Of a stretch of 64,000 bases of DNA, positions 45,290 to 55,460 are shown in pieces. The first letter of the stretch is position 1, and each line of letters begins with the position of its first letter. The notes under the pieces are model-generated. The model was not told the origin of the DNA. It made no database searches and worked only from the letters and a program-made list of their open reading frames with translations. Position numbers and translations under genes: made by a program. Source of the stretch: Blasia pusilla (taxonomy: Eukaryota; Marchantiophyta; Marchantiopsida; Blasiales); assembly GCA_050084515.1 (NCBI GenBank), contig CM114271.1, forward strand, positions 62,992,001 to 63,056,000, written 5' to 3'.

Positions 45290-45930
45290 GAAACAAGAAA
45301 CGTGTTGGAATCCAATAGGTTGCTTATGTGAATGCTTCTTTGCAAGTGCGTTGCACTTCCAAAATATGACAAGTGCAAAAAGAGTTGTAAGACATGACAA
45401 ACAATCTGCAAAAATTCAACAAATTGCATTGTATCATAAGTAGAGAAAGGGTTGTGAGACATGACTCATCAATATAAGGAAAAAAAAAAAGGAAAGGAAA
45501 AGAAAGACAATCATCCAGACATGCAACCTATCGGAATCCAACACGTTGAAAGATATGACCAGAAAAAAAAGAGTTGTAAGAAAGGAGAGATCAAATATAA
45601 GGAAAGAAAATGAAGGAATAAGAGGAAAAGAGAGATGAACATTCATACATGCAACTTGTTGGAATCCAACAGGCTATAAGCCATGACAACTACAAAATTT
45701 TAGGAAACAACTTGTAAAAGAAGAGAATACACATACAAATGAAAAATTAACATGCATCCTCGTCGGAATCTGACAAGCTGTAAGACATTACAACTTTACA
45801 AGAGGTTACCAAAGAGACTACTTGCAACTTGTCGGCACCCAAAAGATTGCAAGTAGTGTCAAAAACCATACATAGAAGAGTAGAATATCAAGTTTCAATT
45901 TGTTGGAATTTGATAGCTCCAAAAAACATA
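45290..45930. repeat. Degenerate tandem array around a GTTGGAATCCAAC-like core
   Basis: At least six imperfect units carry a g(t/c)(t/c)ggaatcc/t(a/g)ac-like core (45303, 45529, 45658, 45763, 45832, 45902), usually followed by (a/g)tgacaa or gttgtaag-like sequence. Unit lengths vary from 70 to 225 bp. The core is itself a partial palindrome. Confidence 0.5.
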
Positions 45931-45984
45931 TCACCATTCAAACAAAGAGACAAGGAAGTTTGAGAGATACATCCAAGTCTTTTA

Positions 45985-46632
45985 TTCCTTTCCCAAGCTC
46001 TCTCCACGGTAACTTATGCTCTCAGATCAAGAGTCACTTTCAAAAGTGGAAATTCAATTATACCAAAGAAGGTAACTTACCCGAAATAGAACATGTCTCA
46101 ATCTAGCTCCAAATGAGCCGAAACGAAGAGAAAACCTGTATTTGGAGCCATACTAAGGAACTTACTAGTTCGGGTAAGTTATAGTTTTTGGTATAGTTGA
46201 ATTTCCAATTTGGGAAGTGGCCCTTGACGCACTACAGTAGATCAAGAGCCAAAGAAATGACTTATGAATATAGGCTACGGTGGAGAGGGCTTGGGAGAGG
46301 GAAGGGGATATACCTCCAAGAGAGAGAGCTTGAGATCTCATTCTCTCTTTATTGAACCTCTTGGCATGAGGTGGCAGATGTATGATGCTCCTTGCCTTGT
46401 GTATGTAATCCAAGTCTTTCATTAGGAGAGTGGGTTTGGTTTTACATGAGAGAGAGAGAGTGCAGACCGAGGAGAGTTTGTTGTTGGAGAGATTTAATTA
46501 ATTTATTTGAGATATTTTGGTACTTTTTGTTTAGTCGTGTGTATTCCATGAGTTAGCATGAGATTGTGTATATTTTTGTGTATGTTTAGTAACAACAATG
46601 TATGTTGTGTAACGATATATATATGCACGATA
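45985..46632 (+). repeat. Family A copies in head-to-head inverted arrangement
   Basis: 45985-46139 is the minus-oriented form (ctctccacggtaacttatgc, ggtaacttacccgaaata, ctccaaatgagccgaaac) and 46140-46632 is the plus-oriented form (ggagccatactaaggaact, ttcgggtaagttat, ggagagggcttgggagag). They form a palindrome with roughly 150-bp arms and almost no spacer; a deletion of about 25 bp distinguishes the arms. The right part runs through to the tgtatgttgtgtaacgat module. Confidence 0.75.
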
Positions 46633-46960
46633 AAGCTAAGTGATATCTTATTCAAATTTTTTTATTGTAAATATGAATTGCAATTTAATTAGTTGCGACG
46701 GCCTTTTTTACACACCTTTTTTTTCCTATCTCTGTTTTCCTATCATATCCTTTCATTTCATGGTTTCTCCTTTTTCATTGTTTGGGAATTATCTCTCCCC
46801 AATTGCATTTAGTGAAGTAGTAGAAGAAGATTATTAATTTAATTAGTTGCTAGGCACATGGAGGTAAGCTTTCCCTAGCCCCTAAGCATCATTTTGTGGG
46901 CAAGAGAAGAATCTGTTTATCGTCACCTCCTAATTCTGATTCAACAGCCTGGTTGAGTTG
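46633..46960. other. Unrecognised AT-rich DNA
   Basis: Between the family A copy and the 66-bp tandem duplication. No feature seen. Confidence 0.4.
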
Positions 46961-47092
46961 ATTGCGGGAAGGCTAAGATAAGAGTCTTGATGAATGTGGG
47001 AGTTGGGAATGTGATGATTCGTCAAGATTGCGGGAAGGCTAAGATAAGAGTCTTGATGAATGTGGGAGTTGGGAATGTGATGATTCGTCAAG
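46961..47092. repeat. Exact tandem duplication of 66 bp
   Basis: Units at 46961-47026 and 47027-47092 are identical and start attgcgggaaggctaaga. Four more bases of a third unit follow. Perfect identity implies a recent duplication or an assembly effect. Confidence 0.95.
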
Positions 47093-47096
47093 ATTG

Positions 47097-48310
47097 AAAA
47101 ATTCTCGCACATCTTCTAGTCATCCTCAGTTGGACCAACATCTAAGAATAGCCCCAAATGAGACTCGTTGTCTTACATGGCAATGCGGTCTTGGGAACAA
47201 AATGCATCGCACTCGAGTGAGGTGGGGCTTTTGGACTTATACGATACAAACTCATGTGGTATTAGCATATCATAATCTGGTGACAAGAGCTAGTCTAGGA
47301 CACCCCAAACATCCAATCTATCATAATGCTTGTAAGCTGTTGTTTGGGTAGTGATCTCCCACCAAACTGCCGTAAAGCCATGTTTGACCCAAAAAGCCTG
47401 AATGAAGCTGGGGTTTATACAAGACTATTTTTTTATTTTTTTCAAATGTCTTGCAGGAGAGATTTTATGTTATGCTTTGTTATGACCCAAAAAGGTCATA
47501 ACAAAGCATAACATAAGATCTATGGGGGGAACTTAATTTTTTTTAGGAACTTAGGTCCTTTTTCGTTTTGGACGCTACATTCGAAAGTCCGAGACTAATT
47601 TCGATAAGATAATCACGAGCGCGAGAGGAATGAAATGCACCAGATTCTTTTATAGCCAAAAGCTTACATTTGGAGTACCCGTCCAGCGACACGAGCCTCA
47701 AAGTATTTGTGGAGGGTGTCTTTTCTATGGGAAAGGGCAGCCCTATTCCCTATCCTTCCGAGAAGGGCTCTCACTTTCACTTTCACACCATGCTAGTATA
47801 ATAGGGTCTATGCTTCTCTCCGCATTCTTGGGAGTACGCACCTGTCTAGACTCTAGAGGATATGTGAAGAAAGCAACAAACCAGGTCGGTGGTAAACTGG
47901 AGCCCGAGAATAATTATAGAAAATGAAACACACATCCTTTGTGGATGTCAACCGAGTTCCTAGTTCTGCTGGAGTCGTTCTTTAAATGAACAGATCGTGT
48001 GTCTGCTTATCTCATCATTCAACTGCATGCACTGTCAGCAACTGTAAGGAAGTCTCCGTGGTTTGAAAGAAGGTCTCCGTGGTCCGTCGAGGTAATTTGT
48101 TAGATGACCAATGTGCAGCTGCAGCCCTGAACGAAATTGATCATTGGCAAGTATGTGACGACGAGTGAACTGATCTTCGTAGAGACAGCTCCTGCTGCTG
48201 TGGCTGCGAACTGAAACAACTCTTAGTGGACCTTATTTCCTTGGCCCATCCTCTGCAGAATTGAAGTGTTGCGTCGTATTTATTCGAATTCTACAGTATC
48301 AATTGCGCGC
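47097..48310. other. Upstream region of the 48.3-kb gene, with a 23-bp stem hairpin
   Basis: 47465-47487 pairs perfectly with 47494-47516 across a caaaaa loop. From about 47560 the composition becomes balanced and non-repetitive, as in the 9-15 kb and 52.4-54 kb stretches. A promoter for the gene at 48311 should lie in 47.9-48.3 kb; I do not see an unambiguous TATA box. The frame at 47630-47926 has no recognisable domain. Confidence 0.4.
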
Positions 48311-49478
48311 ATGCAAAAGGCAACGATGTCGACTGCGTGGGCGATCTTAGTGTACTACCTTTCAAGTGTCATTGTCCTTTCTGGGGGAGCTCTCGTTTCG
48401 GCGTCTACCACCGAATCTATGAAAGGTTTCTAGTGTCCGATTCAAACCCGCATCCGTGCAATGAGTTAATTGATTATGTAAATATGTAACTGGACGATTT
48501 TTTCGTGCTTCGTGAGATCCTTAACAAAGTTAAAACTCGTTTGAGTTTATAGGACTTGTACGTCAAGTTGCAGGAAACTGGTTCTTTTATTTGGTAATTG
48601 AACCGTCTACTGCACGAAATTTGTAAAAAAAATTGCACGTCCGCATGCCGTTATCTTACGGGTTTCTTACATACTGCGCAGGGAATGAGAGGACTCTAGG
48701 AGCTAAAATACAGTTTTTCCGATTGGTGGCAGAGGGGAATTTTCTACGGCAGACTCTCCTGCATGACATCTCTCCAGACAAAATGTGGCCTGTCAAAGGC
48801 AAACTGGACGCGCGAGCTCTTCCACTAGGACCGGATCACATAGCGAGAGAGTCTAATTTGCAAAACCATGATCACTTCCGCGTTTCAAGACGATTGCTTC
48901 GTGATGCTTCTCCTGAACTTCGGTGTGGACTCAGAAAGGATCTCTCAGATACATCTGCAGATATGCAAGATCTTCATCCAAATGATCACGATATGGAATC
49001 TTCAACCGCTGGCGACTATCGCGGTTTATCTACTCCCGTAGTGTCGCTCTTTACTTTCGAGCATCGGGAGGGCAGTTTCGTGACAAATGGTCCTCTTATG
49101 GCGGCAAATCATGGAGACAATCTACCACTCATCGAGAAAGCTAGAAGGTCTGTCCCAGCTCCAAGACGAGTTCTGCGTGATATTTCACCTCCCGGATTAT
49201 GGCCTGTTACTGACTCTCCACCGGCACCTGAACTTGAATTCGGAATGCTGATTAGTCGCAGAAGAGCTCTTTCCGCTGCCCCTGATTTCCGACCTATGGT
49301 CAATCCTGATGACGCTTCCGATGTCAGTGACAATCAGATCCAATTAAAACCTCTTCTCTGTGACCCCTCAAGATCTACAGACGTACGGACGCCGTCAATT
49401 TCCGAGAATCATAACAAGTTCTTCCTTCAAGCGCGTCTTCGGTCTTCTGGGAGTGGATCAGTCGTTGAACGCGAATGA
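48311..49478 (+). CDS. Secreted repeat-containing protein, two exons, possible multi-peptide precursor
   Basis: Exon 1 (48311-48425) encodes MQKATMSTAWAILVYYLSS and IVLSGGALVSASTTESMK, a good signal peptide with likely cleavage after LVSA or VSAS. The frame would stop 3 codons later, but GT at 48426 and the acceptor ttacatactgcgcag ending at 48681 define a 256-base intron. Splicing joins the phase-1 codon exactly to the long frame of exon 2 (48682-49478). The product is about 303 residues, soluble and without membrane segments. It has three related blocks: LLHDISPDKMWPV (64-76), RRLLRDASPELRCGL (108-122) and RRVLRDISPPGLWPV (200-214), plus a weaker RRRALSAAPDFRP (231-243). Basic pairs before the blocks resemble processing sites. 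I recognise no known family; a peptide-hormone precursor is inference. The donor context is weak, so the intron needs transcript support. Confidence 0.6.
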
Positions 49479-50682
49479 CTCGTCCTTTCATAACAGAGCT
49501 GTGGGACAAATTGCCCCTACTAGTGATTCTAGCATGAAAAGGCTTATTGGCGGCGGAAGTCATAATTGGAGAACAAATTTGCTTCTCTTTCGTCCGAGTT
49601 CGTGATTGCGGCCCATACATGACAGAACGTCATGATTAGGAGCTTTAGTTCCTACATCTGAACGCTATTTGTTAGTAGTGCAAGCACTGGAATATATATA
49701 AACACTGGAGTAGATATATATTTTATATATTGGCTGTTGACCCGCCCCACAAACAAACGGGATCTTGGATTCTTGGAATTTCCCACCGCAGCGAAACATA
49801 TATTCCACGCGTATAGATTTCCGTCCGGGTGTTTGCTGGCTTTCCTAGTCGGCTTATAGGTTGGAAGCCCTATATTCTCTTACATTATCTAGTATGGGTT
49901 GAAGCTTCACAGCCTTGACACGTACAAAAATAGAGAGTCAAGTCCCGTCAAATCACCGCCATCTGTCATACAGAGGGATCATCTCGACTCTCGAGCCAGA
50001 GACTGAGTGGGTTCATTACTGTGCTGATTGTCCTTAGGTGCACGACAAAGGAGAAGGAATTGTCCTCATCTGCAGAGCAATGAGGGGTAGGTGAGAAAGC
50101 TTCAGCATCCGTCTAGGTCTTCCTTTGTAGCTAGCGTACGTAACGAAAAAAACACGATCCGAGTGTCCACGATCCGAGGAGTCGAGCATATTGTAGAGGG
50201 GCTACATGTGCCTCGATGGAGGGGGAACACCTCCCTCGTGAGTGTGATCTCGAAATCATTTTCCCAGGGGAAAAAGTCATGTTGTAAGTAAGCCATTGGC
50301 AAATTTGTTACAGTGAATAAGTATATTCTGGAATCATTTGTTTTTCGGATAACTTCTCGGTCTTTGTCTTTGAAAGTTTGACGGTGAAAGATTTCCATGG
50401 ATATGCATATAGAGAAGATACTACTTCATATATTCTTTCGTTCGAACCTGGTTTCACTTCACAATAAAATAACTAGCCACCAGTTCGAAAGTTAATCTGT
50501 TGGGTAGTGTCGTGCAAGCATTACATCATCCCGCGCAAGCGGACATCTCTACATGGTCCGGCGAGGGGAATGTTTCCTGGTCAATAGAATCATTCTCACT
50601 CTTGCATGGTCATAGGACCTAATTTAATGTACTTTTTTATGTAGCCAAATACTAGGACCTAATTTAACACACCTTGTTTCTA
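49479..50682. other. Region downstream of the 48.3-kb gene, no gene recognised
   Basis: 49680-49730 is AT-rich (atatatataaacactgg, tatatattttatatattgg) and could hold the poly(A) signals of the upstream gene, although no exact AATAAA was seen. The small frames at 50091-50398 lack domains. Confidence 0.4.
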
Positions 50683-50854
50683 TCTATATTATTAAAATAA
50701 AAGAGGATTGGTTTCATAACCCCTTCCTCCGTATGTATTTTAGCTTCGGTCCTCTTATGACACCTGTCTGATTTAACCCTAAACAAAAGAACTAACCAGA
50801 AGTAAGAGTTTAAGGGGAGGGGGACGTGTTTCACCCTTGCATTGCACCGGCTAG
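50683..50854. mobile_element. Mini-Helitron-like element, 172 bp
   Basis: It starts TCTATATTATTAAAATAAAA, a typical plant Helitron 5' end, preceded by A, and ends CCTTGCATTGCACCGG-CTAG, followed by T. The end has the CTRR terminus with a short imperfect stem (cc-tgca/tgca-cgg) just before it. Insertion between A and T with no target duplication fits Helitrons. It has no coding capacity. Confidence 0.6.
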
Positions 50855-50859
50855 TATCA

Positions 50860-50903
50860 AATTAAAAGAGGAGGGTTTCTTCAAACCCCATCCTCTTTTA
50901 ATT
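50860..50903. repeat. Inverted repeat next to the mini-Helitron
   Basis: aattaaaagaggagggttt (50860-50878) pairs with aaaccccatcctcttttaatt (50883-50903) across a 4-base loop with one bulge and one mismatch. It resembles the start of the adjacent element (ttaaaataaaagaggattgg), so it may be a second, rearranged Helitron end. Confidence 0.55.
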
Positions 50904-51078
50904 ATACATTGGAACTCTTCTAATATCTTTATAAAGTTCTATTGACATTGGAACCACATTGGCTAACATTTTACATCTCATGGTTAGAATATATATGGAG
51001 TAGAGTACCAAGAGATGTGATCGAACTAATGTATTAATATCTATTAATAATGTTAATAGATGTTAATCTTATTTAATT

Positions 51079-51119
51079 AACATCATTAAATAAGAACTGC
51101 CATCTTATTTAATGATGTT
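51079..51119. repeat. Perfect 16-bp stem hairpin
   Basis: aacatcattaaataag (51079-51094), 9-base loop, cttatttaatgatgtt (51104-51119). It is AT-rich with no associated gene. Confidence 0.85.
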
Positions 51120-51592
51120 GTAAAATGGAAAACATGTTCTTGTGGCAATGCATCATACTACCACTATCGTGAGTTGGTCTAAACTATCTTTAGCATGTCT
51201 AGATATGTAGAAAGAAAATTTTTGTTTTATATCTTATTTACAATAAGAGTAAAGAAAATTTAAAAGGATGGCATGTTTAATAAGACAAAATAATTGCATT
51301 CACAGTTCGGATTTTAAAGAGTTCTTTGACACTATGGTAGGTGAGCAACTTAGGTGAAAATTTTATATTTTTCAAGAAATGAAGAGTATATATTATTTGT
51401 AGTGAGGAAGAAGAAGGATGTTTATTAAGGGGGTGACTATTTTAATCTCTCTTAAAAGATGAAGTGGAGATTATCTTAAATTATTTGGGACCATGGAGAG
51501 GGACATTTATTAAGAGTTTGGAACCAAAGAAATACTCTTTTTAAAAAACTAGTGTGTTAAAATAAAATAGCAATTTTGACACCAATGGTTCA

Positions 51593-51890
51593 CAAGGTTG
51601 CATGTGGACAAAGTTCGTGTCCGTGGACATGAGCATGTCTATGGACTTATGTCCGTCCGATGGAAGGACATGTCCGTATGAGCCCCACCTTTCCCTTCTT
51701 TCTCAGTCCCCTCACTTGCCTTCATGTTCCATATTCTCCCATTTCTTCCTCACTCCACCTCCAATCCCTCCTCCCTCATCCTTGCCTTGCCCTCCATCAT
51801 GGACAAAAAGTGTGGGTCTCACCTCTTGGAACGCATGTCCGTCCATGTCCGTATTCTAAGGAAGAACTTGTCGGTTTTTATGCAACCATG
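51593..51890. mobile_element. hAT-type MITE, 298 bp, exact 8-bp target duplication
   Basis: It is flanked by atggttca on both sides (51585-51592 and 51891-51898). The terminal inverted repeats are caaggttgcat on the left and the complement of atgcaaccatg on the right. It is homologous to 3166-3496. The interior has repeated gtccgtcc words and a pyrimidine-rich centre. The frames at 51602-51965 are chance. Confidence 0.88.
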
Positions 51891-51898
51891 ATGGTTCA

Positions 51899-53559
51899 TA
51901 ATAGGGGTTTTTTTTTCCATCCAAATGATATGGAAAACTTCAAATATCACAAGGCATATATTTAAGAAATTCTTTTATGAATATGGATTGTGATTGGTTT
52001 TTCCATATAGAATCTCTATTAGAGTACCCACAACTAACTCATGTAAGAGCAACTTACCAATCATATTATACTCAAAAGGATGACAAATATCTAATTGATA
52101 GGGCCCCTATATCGTTATGATAACAATTTTCAAGTGCATTGGAAATCACTATTAAGAGTCCTTTTATTTGCAAAAAAGAAACATTAAATAACATAAAATG
52201 TGGATTTAGAAATCATCAGATCTATAAACGGCTAAGTGGACGAGATCAACTTTTTCTTCATGCCCGCTCATTAGGAAATAGGAAAAAAATTGAGAATTGG
52301 AGAATGGATTAATAAAATAAGTGAATTGAAAATCTCCCCTAGTCCATAAAGGAGCACCTATGAAACGACATTCAAAGTCGTTTCATCTTTGCCATACGCT
52401 AACATCCGTATAATAGTATATATGGGACACCGTCAATCGAAGGATAAAAGAAGTCCTAATTCCGCATTGCGTCAGTCACGTCATGATCTTCACAGAAGAA
52501 ACTACCTCATGGTCTGCGTGCATGGTCTGCGTGCGTGATTGCACGCAGACCGGGAATATTCGGGAAGATCCGGGTCACGAGCAAGGCCAGCCGGTTGAAT
52601 TCCCGACTTATTTGAAGTTGTTACCAAAAACCGGTTGGTTTTGTGCAACCGGTAGCCGGTACCCTATCTGCAAACCGATTCAAAAACCGGGATTACTGTT
52701 TCCGATTGGAAATTACAGGGAAATCTTCCCGCACCTGACAAGACAAACCCGTCAAAGGGAGTTGGTCAAAGGGTGAGTGTTGTTGGGATGATTAGAGTGT
52801 ATGAGTAGGGCCGTAGGCTCTAGTTCTGCGAACCATTAAGATGTTTCCGGTGTGACTCTGTTCAGCCGCATGCGCACAAACTTTAACAAAACCTGTATTG
52901 CTATATTTCTTCAGCTCACATATGGACGCGGTAGAGCACTGTGCCCTCCATAAGTCTCTGCGGGGTAATTAGTATATACTTACAGCGGCACTCTATTGAT
53001 GTTGCTTTTGAAGTGGTCGATATTCTAAGGCAATGCTTGAGCATCAATGCAAAATTTCATGGGGAAACCAGCAAATTAAACGCACACCCAGTGGAGAAGT
53101 AGTTCTCTGGACTCCGAGAAACGCAGAATAGAGCCCAGAGATATGCACGGAACGATCTTGAGGGGTGCATCTATCTGATCATGACCTGAACCCCTTCAAC
53201 ATCATTAAGAACTGGGATTTTGTTTCATTCATTTCTCCCATCATGAGAACAAAGTTAAGCGCATGCCTTTCACCCATTCCATATCAGTGGACATCGTTAT
53301 CGCAGGCCGATTGGCGAAGTGATAATGCAATGGTCCGCTATTACTTCACAGACAAGAATGTCAACTTCGAGTTGAATTAATATGTAGGCGTTGATCCCGT
53401 CGTCCGATTCAAAGCTTCCTGTTGTGATTCTCGAGTTGTATCGCAATCGTTCCGAAATTTTGCAACACTTTCTAGCAGCATTCTCCGTCCTACTGTGGGC
53501 TACGTTATCTTCATGTCGTGGTCACGATTGGAACCACGCAACTCAGAAGTGAACGCATA
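51899..53559. other. Intergenic DNA, no gene recognised
   Basis: 52508-52551 has a 13-bp direct repeat (catggtctgcgtg twice) followed by an 11-bp perfect hairpin (ggtctgcgtgc / gcacgcagacc, 6-base loop). 52357-52385 has a short gaaacgac/gtcgtttc hairpin. 52550-52720 is rich in ccgg words. The frame at 53165-53380 has no known domain. Confidence 0.4.
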
Positions 53560-54180
53560 ATGCACATTCGTGTCCCAACAGATCAATCAAATGGCTGCCG
53601 ACACCTACACCTAGTTAGCAACCAGTCTTCCCTGAGAATTGACTTCTCATTCAGATGCGCTCGAGGCAAGTTTTTTAACCAGTCTTAGAGAACTTGTCGA
53701 GATCGACACCTTGCTTCTCCGTACCAGACTACCATTACCGACTGCGCATTGGGTTTACATTTGATATTGATAGAAATGCAGCCCGGAACGGCCGCAATAG
53801 AAGAGTATACACCCGCACGTGCAAGATCGTAAGTAGCTATAGATCTCGGGGAGAAGTGGGGTCTACGGCACTCGCGAATTTCCCGAATCTTCCGGCCGAA
53901 CTCCCTGGATGCGCAAGAAGTACTATTCGGTGGAAAAACGACGTTTTGCATAGATTGCCCTTCCCTGTCTTTTCTTCTTTCCGACACTCGACCTTTTGAG
54001 TTCTAACAGAGACTCTCATTACGCTTCCAGGTGTCCCGACGGCGGACGGTTCCCGGGAGACTAAGTTTCACCACCTAGGAGGCTAGGAGGGGCTGTTATG
54101 TCGGTAGCCCAATCATGTAGAGTTGACTTAACGCAAGTAAACGATAGGGAGAAGTCAGTCCTACGACTTTCTGTTACAAT
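53560..54180. repeat. Dispersed repeat family B, copy 2
   Basis: Aligns with 10340-10910 (shared gatcaatcaaatggctgccg, cttctccgtacca and tgtcggtagccc in the same order). The overlapping plus and minus frames of about 100 residues at 53685-53999 are not conserved between the copies and are not called as genes. Confidence 0.6.
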
Positions 54181-55139
54181 GGATATTAACTAATACAAAG
54201 CTTCAGATGCTATTTAGGGTATCTGATTTTTTTTCCATTTTATAAATGTTTTGAATGGCATGGAAAGAAGTAAAATTTTCAATACTTTTTCTATCAGAAA
54301 GGGTATTTGTTTCTATAAGTTCTCTCATGAATATGGAAAGATTTTTTCCACGTGGCATCCAGGTAGGATTGGAATGTGCAGATATGCTATGAAATTAGTG
54401 TGAGGCCAGATTGGGGATTAAGAATGATTTTGTTGAATTAGAAGCAAGAGTAGACATGTATTATGTCATGACATGTGGTCTAAAAGTACCCCAAAATTAG
54501 TGATGCTTAAATGTATTTGAAATTTATGGGCTTAAAACACTAGGGTTGATGTTTAGGTTGTAAATAATAGAACATGGGTAGGTTGTAATTTACACTTTTG
54601 ATTTATTTTAAATCCATGTGGCACCAACGTGTAGCATATCTTGGAGGTTATGGAGGAATGAGAGGAGGGCATTAGGCCAAATAATGCTCAAATTTCATAT
54701 GAGTGGATGCATTGGTGGGTGTTGTTAGATTTTCATAAGACTTCGGTCTTAGAGAGATATTGCACCCAAGATGGATTTGAGAATTTCTAGACGAAGTTGG
54801 TAGTGATTGCTAAAACCATACGAAGTTGGTAGATATTGCTAAAAACATGGATGAAGATTTTGGTGATGGGGAGAAACATTGTTGGCAAATGGCTTGGGGG
54901 AGTACATTTTTGCAATGGATTGAGGGAGACTTCAACTCATGGATTTGATTGCCTAAACTATATCGGAAGATCAACCGTTCATAGAGTTTTTTGATATATA
55001 TTCTCTTGTGATTATCTTAGAGGGGATGCTAAGGAATTTGTAAACTTTTGCTATCCCTCTCTCCATGAAATATTAGGAGTTAAAGACCATTGGAGGATTA
55101 CCTTGGTGGACAACAAGTTGAATTACTAAATCAAAAATA
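54181..55139. other. AT-rich DNA, no gene recognised
   Basis: Contains a small direct repeat (acgaagttggtag near 54792 and 54828). No domains were seen. Confidence 0.35.
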
Positions 55140-55460
55140 TTTCATGTACTTGTGCGAGCCTTGCGCAGGCTTACGATGGGCAGTGCAAGCGACATATGGG
55201 GTGAAGTAGGCTACAAAATAGGTGCGGCCCGCATAGGACTTCTGGCCTTGCGGGCTTGGTGCAGGCTACAAAATGGGTGGCAAGAACTGGTCATGGGTCA
55301 TTGGATTGGGTTCGGGCAGACCAAGCCAAGATCTATAGGTAGGGGGGGCGTGGGTACGGCCTGTACGGACCACAAGAACTTAGGACTGCATGAACATGTC
55401 TGTCCTAGGGACATACATAAGGCCATAGATAATGATATCTCACTAGCTTTGGGTAACAAA
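55140..55460. repeat. GC-rich repeat fragment related to the hAT-type elements
   Basis: Words such as gtgcgggc-like blocks, catgaacatgtctgtcctag and gggacatacataagg match the 58.6-58.96 kb region and the ends of the hAT-type elements. No intact terminal repeat or target duplication remains. Confidence 0.45.

Noticed and set aside
48633-48681. First 17 codons of the long frame at 48633 as the true N-terminus
   Set aside because: They overlap the intron acceptor; the upstream exon supplies a proper signal peptide in exact phase, so the ATG at 48633 is probably intronic.
51602-51965. Two overlapping plus-strand ORFs of 85 and 101 codons
   Set aside because: They lie within a non-coding MITE with exact target duplications and are not kept in its relative at 3.2 kb.
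52030-52430. Possible organelle-derived insertion (short phrases looked plastid-like)
   Set aside because: I could not match any specific plastid or mitochondrial gene or tRNA.
53685-53999. Antiparallel ORFs of about 100 codons
   Set aside because: Not conserved in the other family B copy.
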